Assembly (NCBI RefSeq): GCF_015070375.1
Contig: NZ_JADCLL010000008.1
Coordinates: 156,334-220,333 of the forward strand
Source of the DNA: Nocardioides kribbensis
Lineage (GTDB): Bacteria; Actinomycetota; Actinomycetes; Propionibacteriales; Nocardioidaceae
Direction: 5' to 3'
Length of the DNA: 64,000 nt
Position numbers and translations under genes: made by a program. Every line of letters begins with the position of its first letter. The first letter of the stretch is position 1. The notes under the pieces were generated by a model. It made no database searches and was not told the origin of the DNA. It saw only the letters and a list, made by a program, of their open reading frames with translations. This document shows positions 42,959-51,330 of this stretch, in pieces.

Positions 42959-43083
42959 GGTACGCGCCCCCCCCGGTCGACCATCGGTGCACCCGGAGTG
43001 GGCGCGGCCTTGTCCGCCACCCTCGCACACCCGGGCCGCGGAGGTAGCCTTCCCGCAGTGCCCGCGCCACCCAGGAGGCAGCC

Positions 43084-43707
43084 GTGACCGCTCGTCGGCC
43101 GCTCGTGCTCGCCGTCGTGGTCCTGCTGCTCCCGCTGGTCGGGTGCGACGGCGGCGGGGGTGGTGGAGGCGGCGGAGCGGACGCCGAGGGGCCGGCCACG
43201 GTCTACGACCCCGCGCGCGACACCTCGGTCTACGACGACGCGCCGTCCACCGAGACCTTCGACGACGCCTTCCGGGAGGACTACGAGACCCAGGTCTCGC
43301 TGCCCGACGGGCGCAAGGTCAGGCTGTGGTACTCCGCCTCGGGCGACCGGCTGCTGGAGCAGCACTACTCCCCGCGGGAGGGCGCCTGGACCACGCCGGT
43401 GGTGCTGCACCGCTCCGAGGAGCCCGACCCCTGCCAGGGCATCGAGGTGACCGAGGAGGACGGCGTGGTCGCCGTCATCGCCGACTTCGGGCTCTACTGC
43501 TACGACGGGGACCCGCCCAGCGACTCCCTGGCCCTGGCCGCCACCGGCGACCTGACGACGTGGGACGTCGACTCCGCCCTCGGCTTCGACGGCTGGCAGG
43601 CCATGACCATCGAGCCCGCCGCCGACGGGCCGCTGGTGACGTGGGACGGCCCCGAGGGCACCTCGCTGACCTGGACGGCGGCCTCGGGGTTCGCCGGCGG
43701 GGCCTGA
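43084..43707 (+). CDS. Lipoprotein of unknown function
   Basis: This 207-residue protein has a lipoprotein signal (PLVLAVVVLLLPLVGC) followed directly by a run of nine glycines and an acidic linker. The mature part carries several Asp/Tyr/Trp-rich strands (YETQVSLPDGRKVRLWYSAS, WTTPVVLHRSEEPDPCQGIE, GVVAVIADFGLYCYDGDPPS) and two Cys that could form a disulfide. No family is recognised. The GTG 43084 start follows CAGGAGGCAGCC. It converges with the sigma factor gene. Confidence 0.72.
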   Translation: MTARRPLVLAVVVLLLPLVGCDGGGGGGGGGADAEGPATVYDPARDTSVYDDAPSTETFDDAFREDYETQVSLPDGRKVRLWYSASGDRLLEQHYSPREGAWTTPVVLHRSEEPDPCQGIEVTEEDGVVAVIADFGLYCYDGDPPSDSLALAATGDLTTWDVDSALGFDGWQAMTIEPAADGPLVTWDGPEGTSLTWTAASGFAGGA

Positions 43708-43733
43708 CCGGGGGCTCACCACCGGACCGGCGC

Positions 43734-44549
43734 TCAGGCCGCGCCGAGGTCGTGGCGCAGCGTGCCGAGGATCCGGCTGAGCTGTCGCGACACCTGCACC
43801 TGGCTGACCCCGAGCTCCTCGCCGATCTCCCGCTGGCTGCGGCCCCACACGAAGCGCAGGGCCAGCACCCGGCGGTCCCGGGCGTCGAGGGTGCGCACGA
43901 CAGGACCCAGGTCGGCGCGGGCCTCGGCCCCGGCCAGCCCGTCGTCGGAGTCGTCGGGCAGGAGCGAGCCCAGCGTGGCGCCCCCGTCGCCGCCGGCGCC
44001 CCCGTCACCGACGGGCAGGTCGAGGGAGGTCGGCCGGAAGCAGCCGCGCGCCGCCCTGGCCTCGTCGACCTCCTGCTCCGTGGCCCGGCACGCCGCGGCC
44101 AGCTCCGCGGTGGTCGGCTCACGGCCCAGCCGCTGGGCCAGCGCGGTGCCCTGCTGCTCGAGGGCGCGCTGCAGGTCCTGGACCCGTCGCGGCGGCCGCA
44201 CGGACCAGCCCAGGTCGCGGAAGTGGCGCAGCACCTCGCCGCGGATCGTCGGCACCGCGAAGGTGAGCAGGTCCTCCGAGGCCGCCGGGTCGAAGCGGCG
44301 CACGGCCTTGACCAGGCCCTCGTAGGCGACCTGCACGAGGTCGTCGTCGGCCACCCCGCGCCCGCGGTAGCGCGCGGCGACGGCCTCGGCCACGCCGCGG
44401 TTGAGCACGACGACCTCGTCGAGCGCCTCGCGGCGGGTCTCGGCGGAGCCGGCCACGCTGCGCGCGACCAGCTCGGCCGTGCGGCGGGAGCGCTCGGCGC
44501 GGGTCACACGGGTGCTGTCGCAGGGGTCGGGAAGGCAGGTCGGGGGCAT
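43734..44549 (-). CDS. SigB/SigF-type (group 3) sigma factor
   Basis: This 271-residue sigma factor has region 2 (VLNRGVAEAVAARYRGRGVA, DDDLVQVAYEGLVKAVRRFD, LLTFAVPTIRGEVLRHFRDL, GWSVRPPRRVQDL), region 3 (LAQRLGREPTTAELAAACRA) and region 4 (LDARDRRVLALRFVWGRSQR, EIGEELGVSQVQVSRQLSRI). The FxxPTIxGExxRHFRDxxW stretch is the hallmark of the SigB/SigF/SigG stress family. No anti-sigma or anti-anti-sigma gene is adjacent. Its start faces the acyl-CoA dehydrogenase operon, which has a SigB-like promoter. ATG 44549 is used. Confidence 0.92.
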   Translation of the reverse strand: MPPTCLPDPCDSTRVTRAERSRRTAELVARSVAGSAETRREALDEVVVLNRGVAEAVAARYRGRGVADDDLVQVAYEGLVKAVRRFDPAASEDLLTFAVPTIRGEVLRHFRDLGWSVRPPRRVQDLQRALEQQGTALAQRLGREPTTAELAAACRATEQEVDEARAARGCFRPTSLDLPVGDGGAGGDGGATLGSLLPDDSDDGLAGAEARADLGPVVRTLDARDRRVLALRFVWGRSQREIGEELGVSQVQVSRQLSRILGTLRHDLGAA

Positions 44550-44655
44550 GACCGGGTCCTTCGGCGTGGGGGTGGATCGCCGGTGTTTCCAGCGGGGTCC
44601 GGTCACCGACGCTAGCCACGCGGCCGGGTGGTGACGCCACCCGCAGGGGTGCGGT

Positions 44656-44683
44656 GCATGACCGGGCCCGCGGGGGGAACCGG
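44656..44683 (+). promoter_or_regulatory. SigB-type promoter, copy 1
   Basis: GCATG-N13-GGGGAACCGG. Read as GCAT-N15-GGGAAC it fits the actinobacterial SigB pattern GNNT-N14-16-GGGTA(C/T) with one mismatch. The predicted transcription start coincides with the ATG at 44689, giving a leaderless message. An identical bipartite element with the same spacing lies at 47922-47949. Confidence 0.55.
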
Positions 44684-44688
44684 TGCCC

Positions 44689-45849
44689 ATGCACCCCGCC
44701 CGGCACCTGACCCCGCACCCGCTCGTCCCCCCGGGGTCGGGTCCGCCCGCGGCGTCGCCCGCGCCGGAGCCGGTGCTGCTCAGCCGCGGGCACGCCGCCG
44801 GCACCCGCCCGCTGGTCGACCTGGCGCGCGCGGCGTACGACGTGGCCGACGCGGGGGTCGCGGCGATGGTGCGACTCGCGCTCGAGGTCGAGGACGACGT
44901 GCCGCTGCCGGGGTCGGGGGAGACGCTGCGGCGCTGGGAGGTGCTGGCCACGGTGGCCGCCCAGGACCTCACGGCCGCGCGGGCGCTGGAGCCGCACCTC
45001 GACGCGGTCGCGGTGCTGGCCGAGGCCGGCCCGGCCGCCGCGGGGGTCGACGACCTGCTGGAGAAGGACGAGGGACGACCCTCGTGGGGTGTCTGGGCCG
45101 CCGAGGGACCCGGAGCGCGGCTGCGGGCGGTGCCCGACCCGGCCACCGGCGGCGTCCGGCTCACGGGCCGCAAGCCCTGGTGCTCCCTGGCGCGCGAGGT
45201 GTCCCACGCCCTGGTGACCGCCTGGGTCGACGAGGAGCGCCGCGGGCTCTTCGCGGTGCGGCTGGCCGACCCCGGCGTGCTCGTGGAGGACGGCCCGTGG
45301 TCCTCGCTCGGGCTGGCCGAGGCCGTCACCTCGACCGTGGTGCTCGACGGTGTGCCGGCCCGTGAGGTCGGGGGGCCGGGCTGGTACCTCGAGCGGCCCG
45401 GCTTCGCCTGGGGCGGCATCGGCGTCGCCGCGGTCTGGTACGGCGGGGCCGTGGCGGTCGCGCGCCGGCTGCACGAGCAGTGCGGCCGCCGCGACCCCGA
45501 CCAGGTGGCGCTGGTGCACCTCGGGGCGGTGGACGCGGCGCTGGCCGCCGCCCGCGCGGTGCTCGTCGAGGCCGCCACCGACGTCGACACCGGCTGCGCG
45601 GCGGGCGCGAGCGGTGCGCTGGCCGCGCTGCGGGCGCGCCAGGTCGTGGCCGACGCCGTGGAGGAGGTGACGGGGCGGGTCGCCCGAGCCCTGGGGCCCG
45701 GTCCGCTGGCCCACGAGCACCGCCACGCGCGGCGCGTCGCCGACCTGGGGCTCTACGTGCGCCAGCACCACGGCGAGCGCGACCAGGCCGCCCTGGGCCG
45801 GGAGCTGCTGGCCCGGGGCTCGAGCGTGCCCGGGGTGTCGGCGTGGTGA
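44689..45849 (+). CDS. Acyl-CoA dehydrogenase-like flavoprotein
   Basis: This 386-residue protein resembles acyl-CoA dehydrogenases: an N-terminal helical region (ARAAYDVADAGVAAMVRLAL), a central strand domain (GVRLTGRKPWCSLAREVSHA, LVTAWVDEERRGLFAVRLAD) and a C-terminal helical half (FAWGGIGVAAVWYGGAVAVA, LGAVDAALAAARAVLVEAAT). The usual catalytic Glu context near the C-terminus is not obvious, so activity is uncertain. GTG 44683 is an alternative start. The stop overlaps the next gene (GTGA), placing it in an operon with a PIG-L-methyltransferase fusion and a GT2 enzyme. Confidence 0.8.
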   Translation: MHPARHLTPHPLVPPGSGPPAASPAPEPVLLSRGHAAGTRPLVDLARAAYDVADAGVAAMVRLALEVEDDVPLPGSGETLRRWEVLATVAAQDLTAARALEPHLDAVAVLAEAGPAAAGVDDLLEKDEGRPSWGVWAAEGPGARLRAVPDPATGGVRLTGRKPWCSLAREVSHALVTAWVDEERRGLFAVRLADPGVLVEDGPWSSLGLAEAVTSTVVLDGVPAREVGGPGWYLERPGFAWGGIGVAAVWYGGAVAVARRLHEQCGRRDPDQVALVHLGAVDAALAAARAVLVEAATDVDTGCAAGASGALAALRARQVVADAVEEVTGRVARALGPGPLAHEHRHARRVADLGLYVRQHHGERDQAALGRELLARGSSVPGVSAW

Positions 45850-47213
45850 CCTTCGCCCACGACGCACCCGGCACCGAGGCGACGGCGTGGCGACGGCACC
45901 CGCGGCGCCGCGAGGTGCGTGCGCTCGACCCGGCCCGCCTGCTGGCACCGGCACCGGCACCGGCACCGGCACCGGAACGGGGCTCGGTGCTGGTGGTCGT
46001 CGCGGCCCACCCCGACGACGAGACGCTGGGGGCGGGAGCGCTGGTGGCGGAGGCCCACGCCCGCGGGGTGGAGGTGCGGGTCGTCGTGCTCACCGACGGC
46101 GAGGCCAGCCACCCCGACTCGCCCACCCACACCCCCGCCGAGCTCGCGGGGCTGCGGCGCGAGGAGGTCCGCGCCGCCGTCGACGTCCTGGCGCCGGGCT
46201 CGACCCCGTGGCTGCTGGGCCTGCCCGACGGCGCCGTGGCCGCGCACGAGGACGAGGTGGTCGCCGCCCTCGTCGGGCTGGTCGGCGACGGCCGGGACAC
46301 GGTGGTCGTCGCCCCGTGGCGCGGGGACCAGCACCCCGACCACGAGGCCGCCGGGCGGGCCGCCGCCGCGGCGGCGGTGCGCACCGGTGCCCGGCTGCTG
46401 GAGTACCCCGTGTGGTTCTGGCACTGGGGCCGGCCCGACCTGGCGCCCTGGTCCGACCTGCGGGCCGTGCGGTCCTCCCCGGTGGCCCGGGAGGCCAAGG
46501 CCCGGGCGATGGCCGCCCACCGCAGCCAGGTCGCGCCGCTGTCCGCCGCGCCCGGCGACGAGGCGCTGCTGTCGCCCGGCTTCCTGGCCCACTTCGCCGG
46601 CGCCGAGGAGCTCTTCGTGGAGGCCGGCGCCACCGACGAGGCGCTCGAGCAGGTGCACCGCCGCGACGCCGACCCGTGGGGCACCGACCGGCGGTGGTAC
46701 GAGCAGCGCAAGCGGTCCCTGCTGCTGGCGGCGCTGCCACGCGCCTCCTTCCTGCGGGGGCTCGAGGTGGGCTGCTCGACCGGGGCGCTCACCGCCGAGC
46801 TGGCCCCGCGCTGCCGCGAGCTCGTCGCGCTCGACGCGAGCCCGGCCGCCCTGGGCCACGCGCGCGACCGCCTGGCGCTGCTGGACGGCGTACGGCTCGA
46901 GGCCGCGGTCGTGCCGGGGGAGTGGCCGGAGGGCGACTTCGACCTCGTCGTGCTCTCCGAGACCGGCTACTTCCTGAGCCCCCGCGACCTCGAGGGGCTG
47001 GTCGAGCGGGTGCGGGCCTGCCTCACCGACGACGGCGTCCTCGTGCTGTGCCACTGGCGCCACCGCGTCGAGGGGTGGGTGCTCGACGGCCCCGACGTGC
47101 ACCGCGTCGTCGCCGCGGCGGGGCTGGGAGACGTGCTCGGCGCCTGGGTCGACCGCGACGTCGAGATCCTGGTGATCGGCCCCACCGACCTGCTGCCCGA
47201 CCCCCGTGCCTGA
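45846..47213 (+). CDS. PIG-L deacetylase fused to a SAM methyltransferase
   Basis: This 455-residue two-domain protein has an N-terminal PIG-L/LmbE zinc deacetylase (VLVVVAAHPDDETLGAGALV near residue 50 and APWRGDQHPDHEAAGRAA with the third metal ligand) and, from about residue 290, a class I methyltransferase (FLRGLEVGCSTGALTAELAP, ELVALDASPAALGHARDRLA, DFDLVVLSETGYFLSPRDLE). PIG-L enzymes remove N-acetyl groups from amino sugars, and the second half resembles the NodS family. A run of AP repeats from a five-copy GGCACC hexamer (45944-45973) lies before the deacetylase. It overlaps both neighbours, suggesting modification of a small glycoconjugate. Confidence 0.87.
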   Translation: MTFAHDAPGTEATAWRRHPRRREVRALDPARLLAPAPAPAPAPERGSVLVVVAAHPDDETLGAGALVAEAHARGVEVRVVVLTDGEASHPDSPTHTPAELAGLRREEVRAAVDVLAPGSTPWLLGLPDGAVAAHEDEVVAALVGLVGDGRDTVVVAPWRGDQHPDHEAAGRAAAAAAVRTGARLLEYPVWFWHWGRPDLAPWSDLRAVRSSPVAREAKARAMAAHRSQVAPLSAAPGDEALLSPGFLAHFAGAEELFVEAGATDEALEQVHRRDADPWGTDRRWYEQRKRSLLLAALPRASFLRGLEVGCSTGALTAELAPRCRELVALDASPAALGHARDRLALLDGVRLEAAVVPGEWPEGDFDLVVLSETGYFLSPRDLEGLVERVRACLTDDGVLVLCHWRHRVEGWVLDGPDVHRVVAAAGLGDVLGAWVDRDVEILVIGPTDLLPDPRA

Positions 47214-48045
47214 GGCGGTCGCGGGGCTCGACGCGCTCCTGGTCGTGGTGCCGGTGCACGACGAGGAGGAGCTGCTGCCCGGCTGCCTGGAGGCGCTCGC
47301 CGCGGCCTCGGACCTCCTGGCCGCGGACCGTCCGGCCCTGAGCCTGCTGACGCTGGTGGTGCTCGACCGCTGCACCGACGCCTCCGCCGAGGTGGCACGG
47401 TCCCACGGCGTGCGCACGGTCGCCCTCGACGCCGGCCGGGTGGGCGCGGCCCGGGCCGCCGGGGTGCGGCACGGCGCGGCCCTGCTGGGCGCCCCGCCGG
47501 CCGCCACCTGGGTCGCGACGACGGACGGCGACACGGTCGTGCCCGCCGACTGGCTCGTCACCCAGGTGCGGCTGGCCGAGCACGGCGCCCGGCTCGTGCT
47601 GGGGCGGGTCGTGCCCGACCCCCGCGACGTCGAGGAGCACCTGGCCCGGGCCTGGCGCGCCCACCACACCTCGCCCGAGCCCGGCGACCACGTCCACGGC
47701 GCCAACCTCGGCGTGCGCCTCGACGCCTACCTCGCCGCCGGGGGCTTCCCCGACGTCGCCGAGCACGAGGACTCCGCGCTCGTCGACGCGCTGCGGGCGG
47801 GGGGCGTCGTGCCCGTCGGCGGGCCGCGGGTGACGACGTCGGGGCGGCGCCGGGGCCGCACGCCGGGCGGCTTCGCGGGCTTCCTGCGCGACCTCGAGTC
47901 GCGGCTGCACGGGTCGGCCCCGCATGCATCCGGCGCGACGGGGAACCGGGTCGTGACCGCTCCACCGGACGACCCAGGAGGCACCATGACGAGTCCCGTC
48001 CCCCGCACCCCCGCACCCGCCCGCACCGAGGGAGGCGTGCGATGA
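47206..48045 (+). CDS. Family 2 glycosyltransferase
   Basis: This 279-residue GT-A enzyme starts with LDALLVVVPVHDEEELLPGC, has VVLDRCTDASAEVARSHGV and the nucleotide-sugar DxD-type motif ATTDGDTVVPADWL, then HVHGANLGVRLDAYLAAGGF and EHEDSALVDALRAGG with the likely base. It is the third gene of the operon, overlapping the PIG-L fusion by 8 bp. The last 50 residues or so look unlike a GT2 enzyme and coincide with a promoter-like element and a strong ribosome-binding site, so they may be read-through sequence. Confidence 0.85.
   Translation: MPEAVAGLDALLVVVPVHDEEELLPGCLEALAAASDLLAADRPALSLLTLVVLDRCTDASAEVARSHGVRTVALDAGRVGAARAAGVRHGAALLGAPPAATWVATTDGDTVVPADWLVTQVRLAEHGARLVLGRVVPDPRDVEEHLARAWRAHHTSPEPGDHVHGANLGVRLDAYLAAGGFPDVAEHEDSALVDALRAGGVVPVGGPRVTTSGRRRGRTPGGFAGFLRDLESRLHGSAPHASGATGNRVVTAPPDDPGGTMTSPVPRTPAPARTEGGVR
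47922..47949 (+). promoter_or_regulatory. SigB-type promoter, copy 2
   Basis: GCATG-N13-GGGGAACCGG inside the 3' end of the GT2 gene, identical in both conserved blocks and in spacing to the element at 44656-44683. It would drive the zinc dehydrogenase at 48042. AGGAGGCACC-ATG at 47976-47988 opens a 19-codon frame that ends at the dehydrogenase start, and could act as a leader peptide. Confidence 0.5.
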
Positions 48046-49220
48046 GGGCCGTGACCTGGCAGGGCGTGCGCGACATGCGCGTCGAGGACGTGCCCGACCC
48101 GACCATCGTCGACCCGACCGACGCGGTCATCCGGGTGACGAGCACCGGGCTGTGCGGCTCCGACCTGCACCTCTACGAGCCGCTCGCCCCCTTCATGACC
48201 CCCGGCGACGTCGTGGGCCACGAGCCGATGGGCGTCGTGGAGGAGGTCGGCCCCGAGGTTCGCGACCTGAAGGTCGGCGACCGTGTCGTCGTGCCCTTCA
48301 ACATCTGCTGCGGCACCTGCTGGATGTGCACCCAGGGCCTGCACAGCCAGTGCGAGACCACCCAGAACCGCGACCAGGGCACCGGCGCGAGCTTCCTGGG
48401 CTACAGCAAGCTCTACGGGCAGGTGCCGGGCGGACAGGCGGAGTACCTGCGCGTGCAGTTCGCCGACTTCCTGCCCGTCAAGGTGCCCCAGGGCCCCGCC
48501 GACGACCGGTTCCTCTTCCTCTCCGACGTCCTGCCCACCGCCTACCAGGCCGTGCGGTACGCCGACCTCGCCCCCGACGGCGTGCTGCTCGTGGTCGGCG
48601 CCGGCCCCATCGGCGACATGGCCGCGCGGATCGCCCTGCACGAGGGCCATCGCGTGATCGTCGCCGACCGGGTGCCCGAGCGGCTGGCGCGCGTGCACGG
48701 CCGGGGCGCGGAGACCATCGACATCGACAGGGTCGACGACCTCGCCACTGAGGTGCGCGACCGCACCGCGGGCCGCGGCGCCGACGCCGTCATCGACGCG
48801 GTCGGCATGGAGGCCCACGGCAACCCCGTGGCCGAGAAGGTCGTCAAGGGCGTCGGGCTGCTCCCCGACACGCTCGCCAGGCCGCTGATGAAGCGGGTCG
48901 GCATCGACCGCCTCGCCGCGCTCACCAGCGCCATCGACGCGGTGCGCCGCGGCGGCACCGTCTCGATCTCGGGCGTCTACGGCGGCGCCGCCAGCCCGAT
49001 GCCGCTGCTGACGCTCTTCGACAAGCAGATCCAGCTGCGCATGGGTCAGGCCAACGTCAGGCGCTGGACCGACGACCTGCTGCCGCTGCTCGTCGACGAC
49101 GACCCGCTGGGCGTCGACACCTTCGCCACGCACCACCTGCCGCTGGAGGAGGCGCCGGCGGCGTACCGCTCGTTCCGCGACAAGGCCGACGGCATGGTCA
49201 AGGTGGTGTTCAACCCCTAG
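48042..49220 (+). CDS. Zinc-dependent alcohol dehydrogenase, FdhA-like
   Basis: This 392-residue medium-chain dehydrogenase shows the catalytic zinc site (TSTGLCGSDLHLYEPLAPFM, GDVVGHEPMGVVEEVGPEVR), a structural zinc loop (NICCGTCWMCTQGLHSQCE) and a Rossmann motif (LLVVGAGPIGDMAARIALHE). It belongs to the same broad group as the FdhA at 4304 but lacks its long insertion, so the substrate is unclear. It overlaps the GT2 stop by 4 bp and has a promoter-like element of its own upstream. Confidence 0.88.
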   Translation: MRAVTWQGVRDMRVEDVPDPTIVDPTDAVIRVTSTGLCGSDLHLYEPLAPFMTPGDVVGHEPMGVVEEVGPEVRDLKVGDRVVVPFNICCGTCWMCTQGLHSQCETTQNRDQGTGASFLGYSKLYGQVPGGQAEYLRVQFADFLPVKVPQGPADDRFLFLSDVLPTAYQAVRYADLAPDGVLLVVGAGPIGDMAARIALHEGHRVIVADRVPERLARVHGRGAETIDIDRVDDLATEVRDRTAGRGADAVIDAVGMEAHGNPVAEKVVKGVGLLPDTLARPLMKRVGIDRLAALTSAIDAVRRGGTVSISGVYGGAASPMPLLTLFDKQIQLRMGQANVRRWTDDLLPLLVDDDPLGVDTFATHHLPLEEAPAAYRSFRDKADGMVKVVFNP

Positions 49221-49254
49221 GGCGACCCGGTGGGCCCCGGTCGAGGTGGGTTGC

Positions 49255-49294
49255 TAGTGTTCGGCTCGCTCGATCGGGGCCCAACAGCGACCCC
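49255..49294 (+). promoter_or_regulatory. Promoter and conserved leader element of GAF-ANTAR gene 4
   Basis: A -10-like TAGTGT (49255-49260) is followed after 14 nt by CGGGGCCCAAC-AG-CGACCCC (49275-49294). Nearly the same block follows a -10-like TAGGGT before the LuxR gene at 56008. The GGGG and CCCC ends could pair. The position puts the block at the very start of the transcript. Confidence 0.5.
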
Positions 49295-49355
49295 GTCCCC
49301 TGCGCCCCCACGCGGACCACGACGTCCGGGGTGGCGCACGCCCGGACGGAACCGC

Positions 49356-50087
49356 ATGCTGGCCCACATGGACATCGCCGCAGCCCTCGCCCAGGCCTCC
49401 GCCGATCTCAAGCAGCCCCAGGACCTCGACGCCGCCCTCGCGACGATCGCGAAGGTGGCCTGCGAGTCCACGCCGGGCATCGACCACGTGGGCATCAGCG
49501 TCGCGCACCGCGGCGGGCGGATCGAGACACGCGCGTGGACCGACCAGGTCGTCGTGGAGCTCGACCAGCTCCAGTACGACACCGGTCAGGGCCCCTGCCT
49601 GCAGGCGCTGGAGACCGACGGCGTCGTGCGCGTCGAGCACGCCCGTCACGAGCAGCGCTGGCCGGCCTTCATCCCCGGCGCCGTGAGGCTCGGGCTGCGC
49701 TCGCAGCTCGGGGTGCGGCTCAACTCCGACGCCCGCACCTTCGGCGCGCTGAACCTCTACTCCTTCTCCTCCGACACCCTCTCCGACGAGACCGTGCAGA
49801 TGAGCGAGCTCTTCGCCTCCCACGCGGCGCTGGCGATGGGCCACGCCGAGCGGATCGGCAACCTCAGCGCCGCGCTGACCAGCCGCAAGGTCATCGGGAT
49901 CGCGCTGGGCCTGCTCATGCACCGTCTCGAGATCGACGAGCCGACGGCGTTCGCCTACCTGACGCGCATGTCGGCCAGCACGGAGACCAAGCTGCGCGAC
50001 GTCGCCGCCTCGGTCGTGGCCGACCACGAGGCGCGCTTCGGTCGCGGTGCGACCGCGACCGGGGAGCCGGAGCCCGCGGGCGCCTAG
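49356..50087 (+). CDS. GAF-ANTAR protein 4
   Basis: This 243-residue protein has a GAF domain (LATIAKVACESTPGIDHVGI, YDTGQGPCLQALETDGVVRV, LRSQLGVRLNSDARTFGALN) and a C-terminal ANTAR domain (NLSAALTSRKVIGIALGLLM, HRLEIDEPTAFAYLTRMSAS). It lies 6 kb from the GAF-ANTAR trio on the opposite strand. Starts at ATG 49356 or 49368 are both possible; the first has ACGGA upstream. It converges with the next dehydrogenase, overlapping by 4 bp. Confidence 0.87.
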   Translation: MLAHMDIAAALAQASADLKQPQDLDAALATIAKVACESTPGIDHVGISVAHRGGRIETRAWTDQVVVELDQLQYDTGQGPCLQALETDGVVRVEHARHEQRWPAFIPGAVRLGLRSQLGVRLNSDARTFGALNLYSFSSDTLSDETVQMSELFASHAALAMGHAERIGNLSAALTSRKVIGIALGLLMHRLEIDEPTAFAYLTRMSASTETKLRDVAASVVADHEARFGRGATATGEPEPAGA

Positions 50088-51283
50088 GCGTCCGCGCCCG
50101 TGCCGCCCGCCGCGGCCACCGCGTGCAGCTGCGTGCCGGGCAGGGAGGGGTCGATGAGGACCTTGGCGTGGCGCTCGGGGTCGCCCAGCGCCTCGAAGGC
50201 CCCGGCGACGCCGTCGAGTCCGACCCGACCGGTGAGCATCGGCGAGGGGTCGAGGTCGCCCTCGGCGAGCGCGTGCAGGGTGTCGCGGAACTCCAGCGGC
50301 GTGTAGCCGACGACGAAGCGCAGGTCGAGCTCCTTGTTGACCGCCAGCGAGGGGCGCAGCGTGTCGGGCCCCATGCAGACCCCGACGACGACCACCCGGG
50401 AGAAGAGCGGCGCCTCGGCGAGCACGCCGTCGAGCATGCCGGGCACGCCCACGCACTCGAAGACCACCGGCGCCTTCGGCGTGGCGGCGCCGACCCGCTC
50501 GGCCGCGCGCCAGCCGTGCCACCAGCCGACCGGCAGCCGGCTCAGGCCCTCCACGGCGTCGATCGCGGCGTTGTAGGCCGCCGGCAGGGTCGCGAAGGCG
50601 CCGCGCTGCACCGCCGGGTCGTACGGCGACGCCACGGCAGGGTCGACCACGACGTCGGCGCCGCACGCGGTGGCGAGGGCGCGCCGCCCGGGGGAGGGGT
50701 CGCTGGCCACCACGTGGCGCACGCCGCGGGCCTTGAGCACGGTGACGACCGCGAGGCCGACCGGGCCGCAGCCCAGCACCACGGCGGTGTCGCGCCGGCG
50801 CACCTGCCCGCGGGCCACGGCGTGCCAGGCGACGGCCATCGGCTCGGTCAGCGCCGCGACGTCGAGGTCGAGCCCGTTGGGCACCGGCAGCGCCAGCGAC
50901 TCCTGCACCACCACCTGCTCGGCGTAGGCGCCCGGGGCGGCGACCGACAGGCCGATCCCGTCGACCTCGCGGCCGCGCCGCAGCAGCGGCACGGCGACGA
51001 CGGGCGTGCCGGGCCGCAGCCGTCCGCGGGTGCGCGGGCCGTGGTCGGCGACCTCGCCGAGCAGCTCGTGGCCGAAGACGCCGGCCTGGCCCGAGCGCAT
51101 GAAGCGGGGGTAGCCGACGAGGTCGAGCACGTCGGCGAGGTCGTCGCCGTGGTGGCGCGCGTGCAGGTCGGAGCCGCAGATGCCGCAGCGCCGCACGTCG
51201 AGGAGGAGCTGGCCGGGGCCGGGCTCGGGGTCGGGCAGGTCGACGACGGCGAGCTCGCCGTCGGTGCAGGTCACGGCGCGCAT
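50084..51283 (-). CDS. Medium-chain zinc dehydrogenase
   Basis: This 399-residue dehydrogenase has the catalytic zinc region (VRRCGICGSDLHARHHGDDL, AGVFGHELLGEVADHGPRTR) and a Rossmann motif (TAVVLGCGPVGLAVVTVLKA), with a threonine-dehydrogenase-like C-terminus. The four-Cys structural zinc loop is absent: the corresponding region reads LLRRGREVDGIGLSVAAPG. An extra segment near residues 220-260 (YNAAIDAVEGLSRLPVGWWH) lengthens the cofactor domain. Its start faces the hydrolase/ABC fusion 47 bp away. Substrate unknown. Confidence 0.85.
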   Translation of the reverse strand: MRAVTCTDGELAVVDLPDPEPGPGQLLLDVRRCGICGSDLHARHHGDDLADVLDLVGYPRFMRSGQAGVFGHELLGEVADHGPRTRGRLRPGTPVVAVPLLRRGREVDGIGLSVAAPGAYAEQVVVQESLALPVPNGLDLDVAALTEPMAVAWHAVARGQVRRRDTAVVLGCGPVGLAVVTVLKARGVRHVVASDPSPGRRALATACGADVVVDPAVASPYDPAVQRGAFATLPAAYNAAIDAVEGLSRLPVGWWHGWRAAERVGAATPKAPVVFECVGVPGMLDGVLAEAPLFSRVVVVGVCMGPDTLRPSLAVNKELDLRFVVGYTPLEFRDTLHALAEGDLDPSPMLTGRVGLDGVAGAFEALGDPERHAKVLIDPSLPGTQLHAVAAAGGTGADA

Positions 51284-51330
51284 CCGGGGAGACTAGCGGC
51301 GCGCCTTGCCGGTGGCGGTAAGAATGCAGC

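Noticed and set aside
44658..45365. Alternative frame starting at ATG 44658
   Set aside because: Its translation is Arg/Gly/Ala-rich and lies out of frame with the acyl-CoA dehydrogenase, which has a recognisable fold and a promoter fitting ATG 44689.
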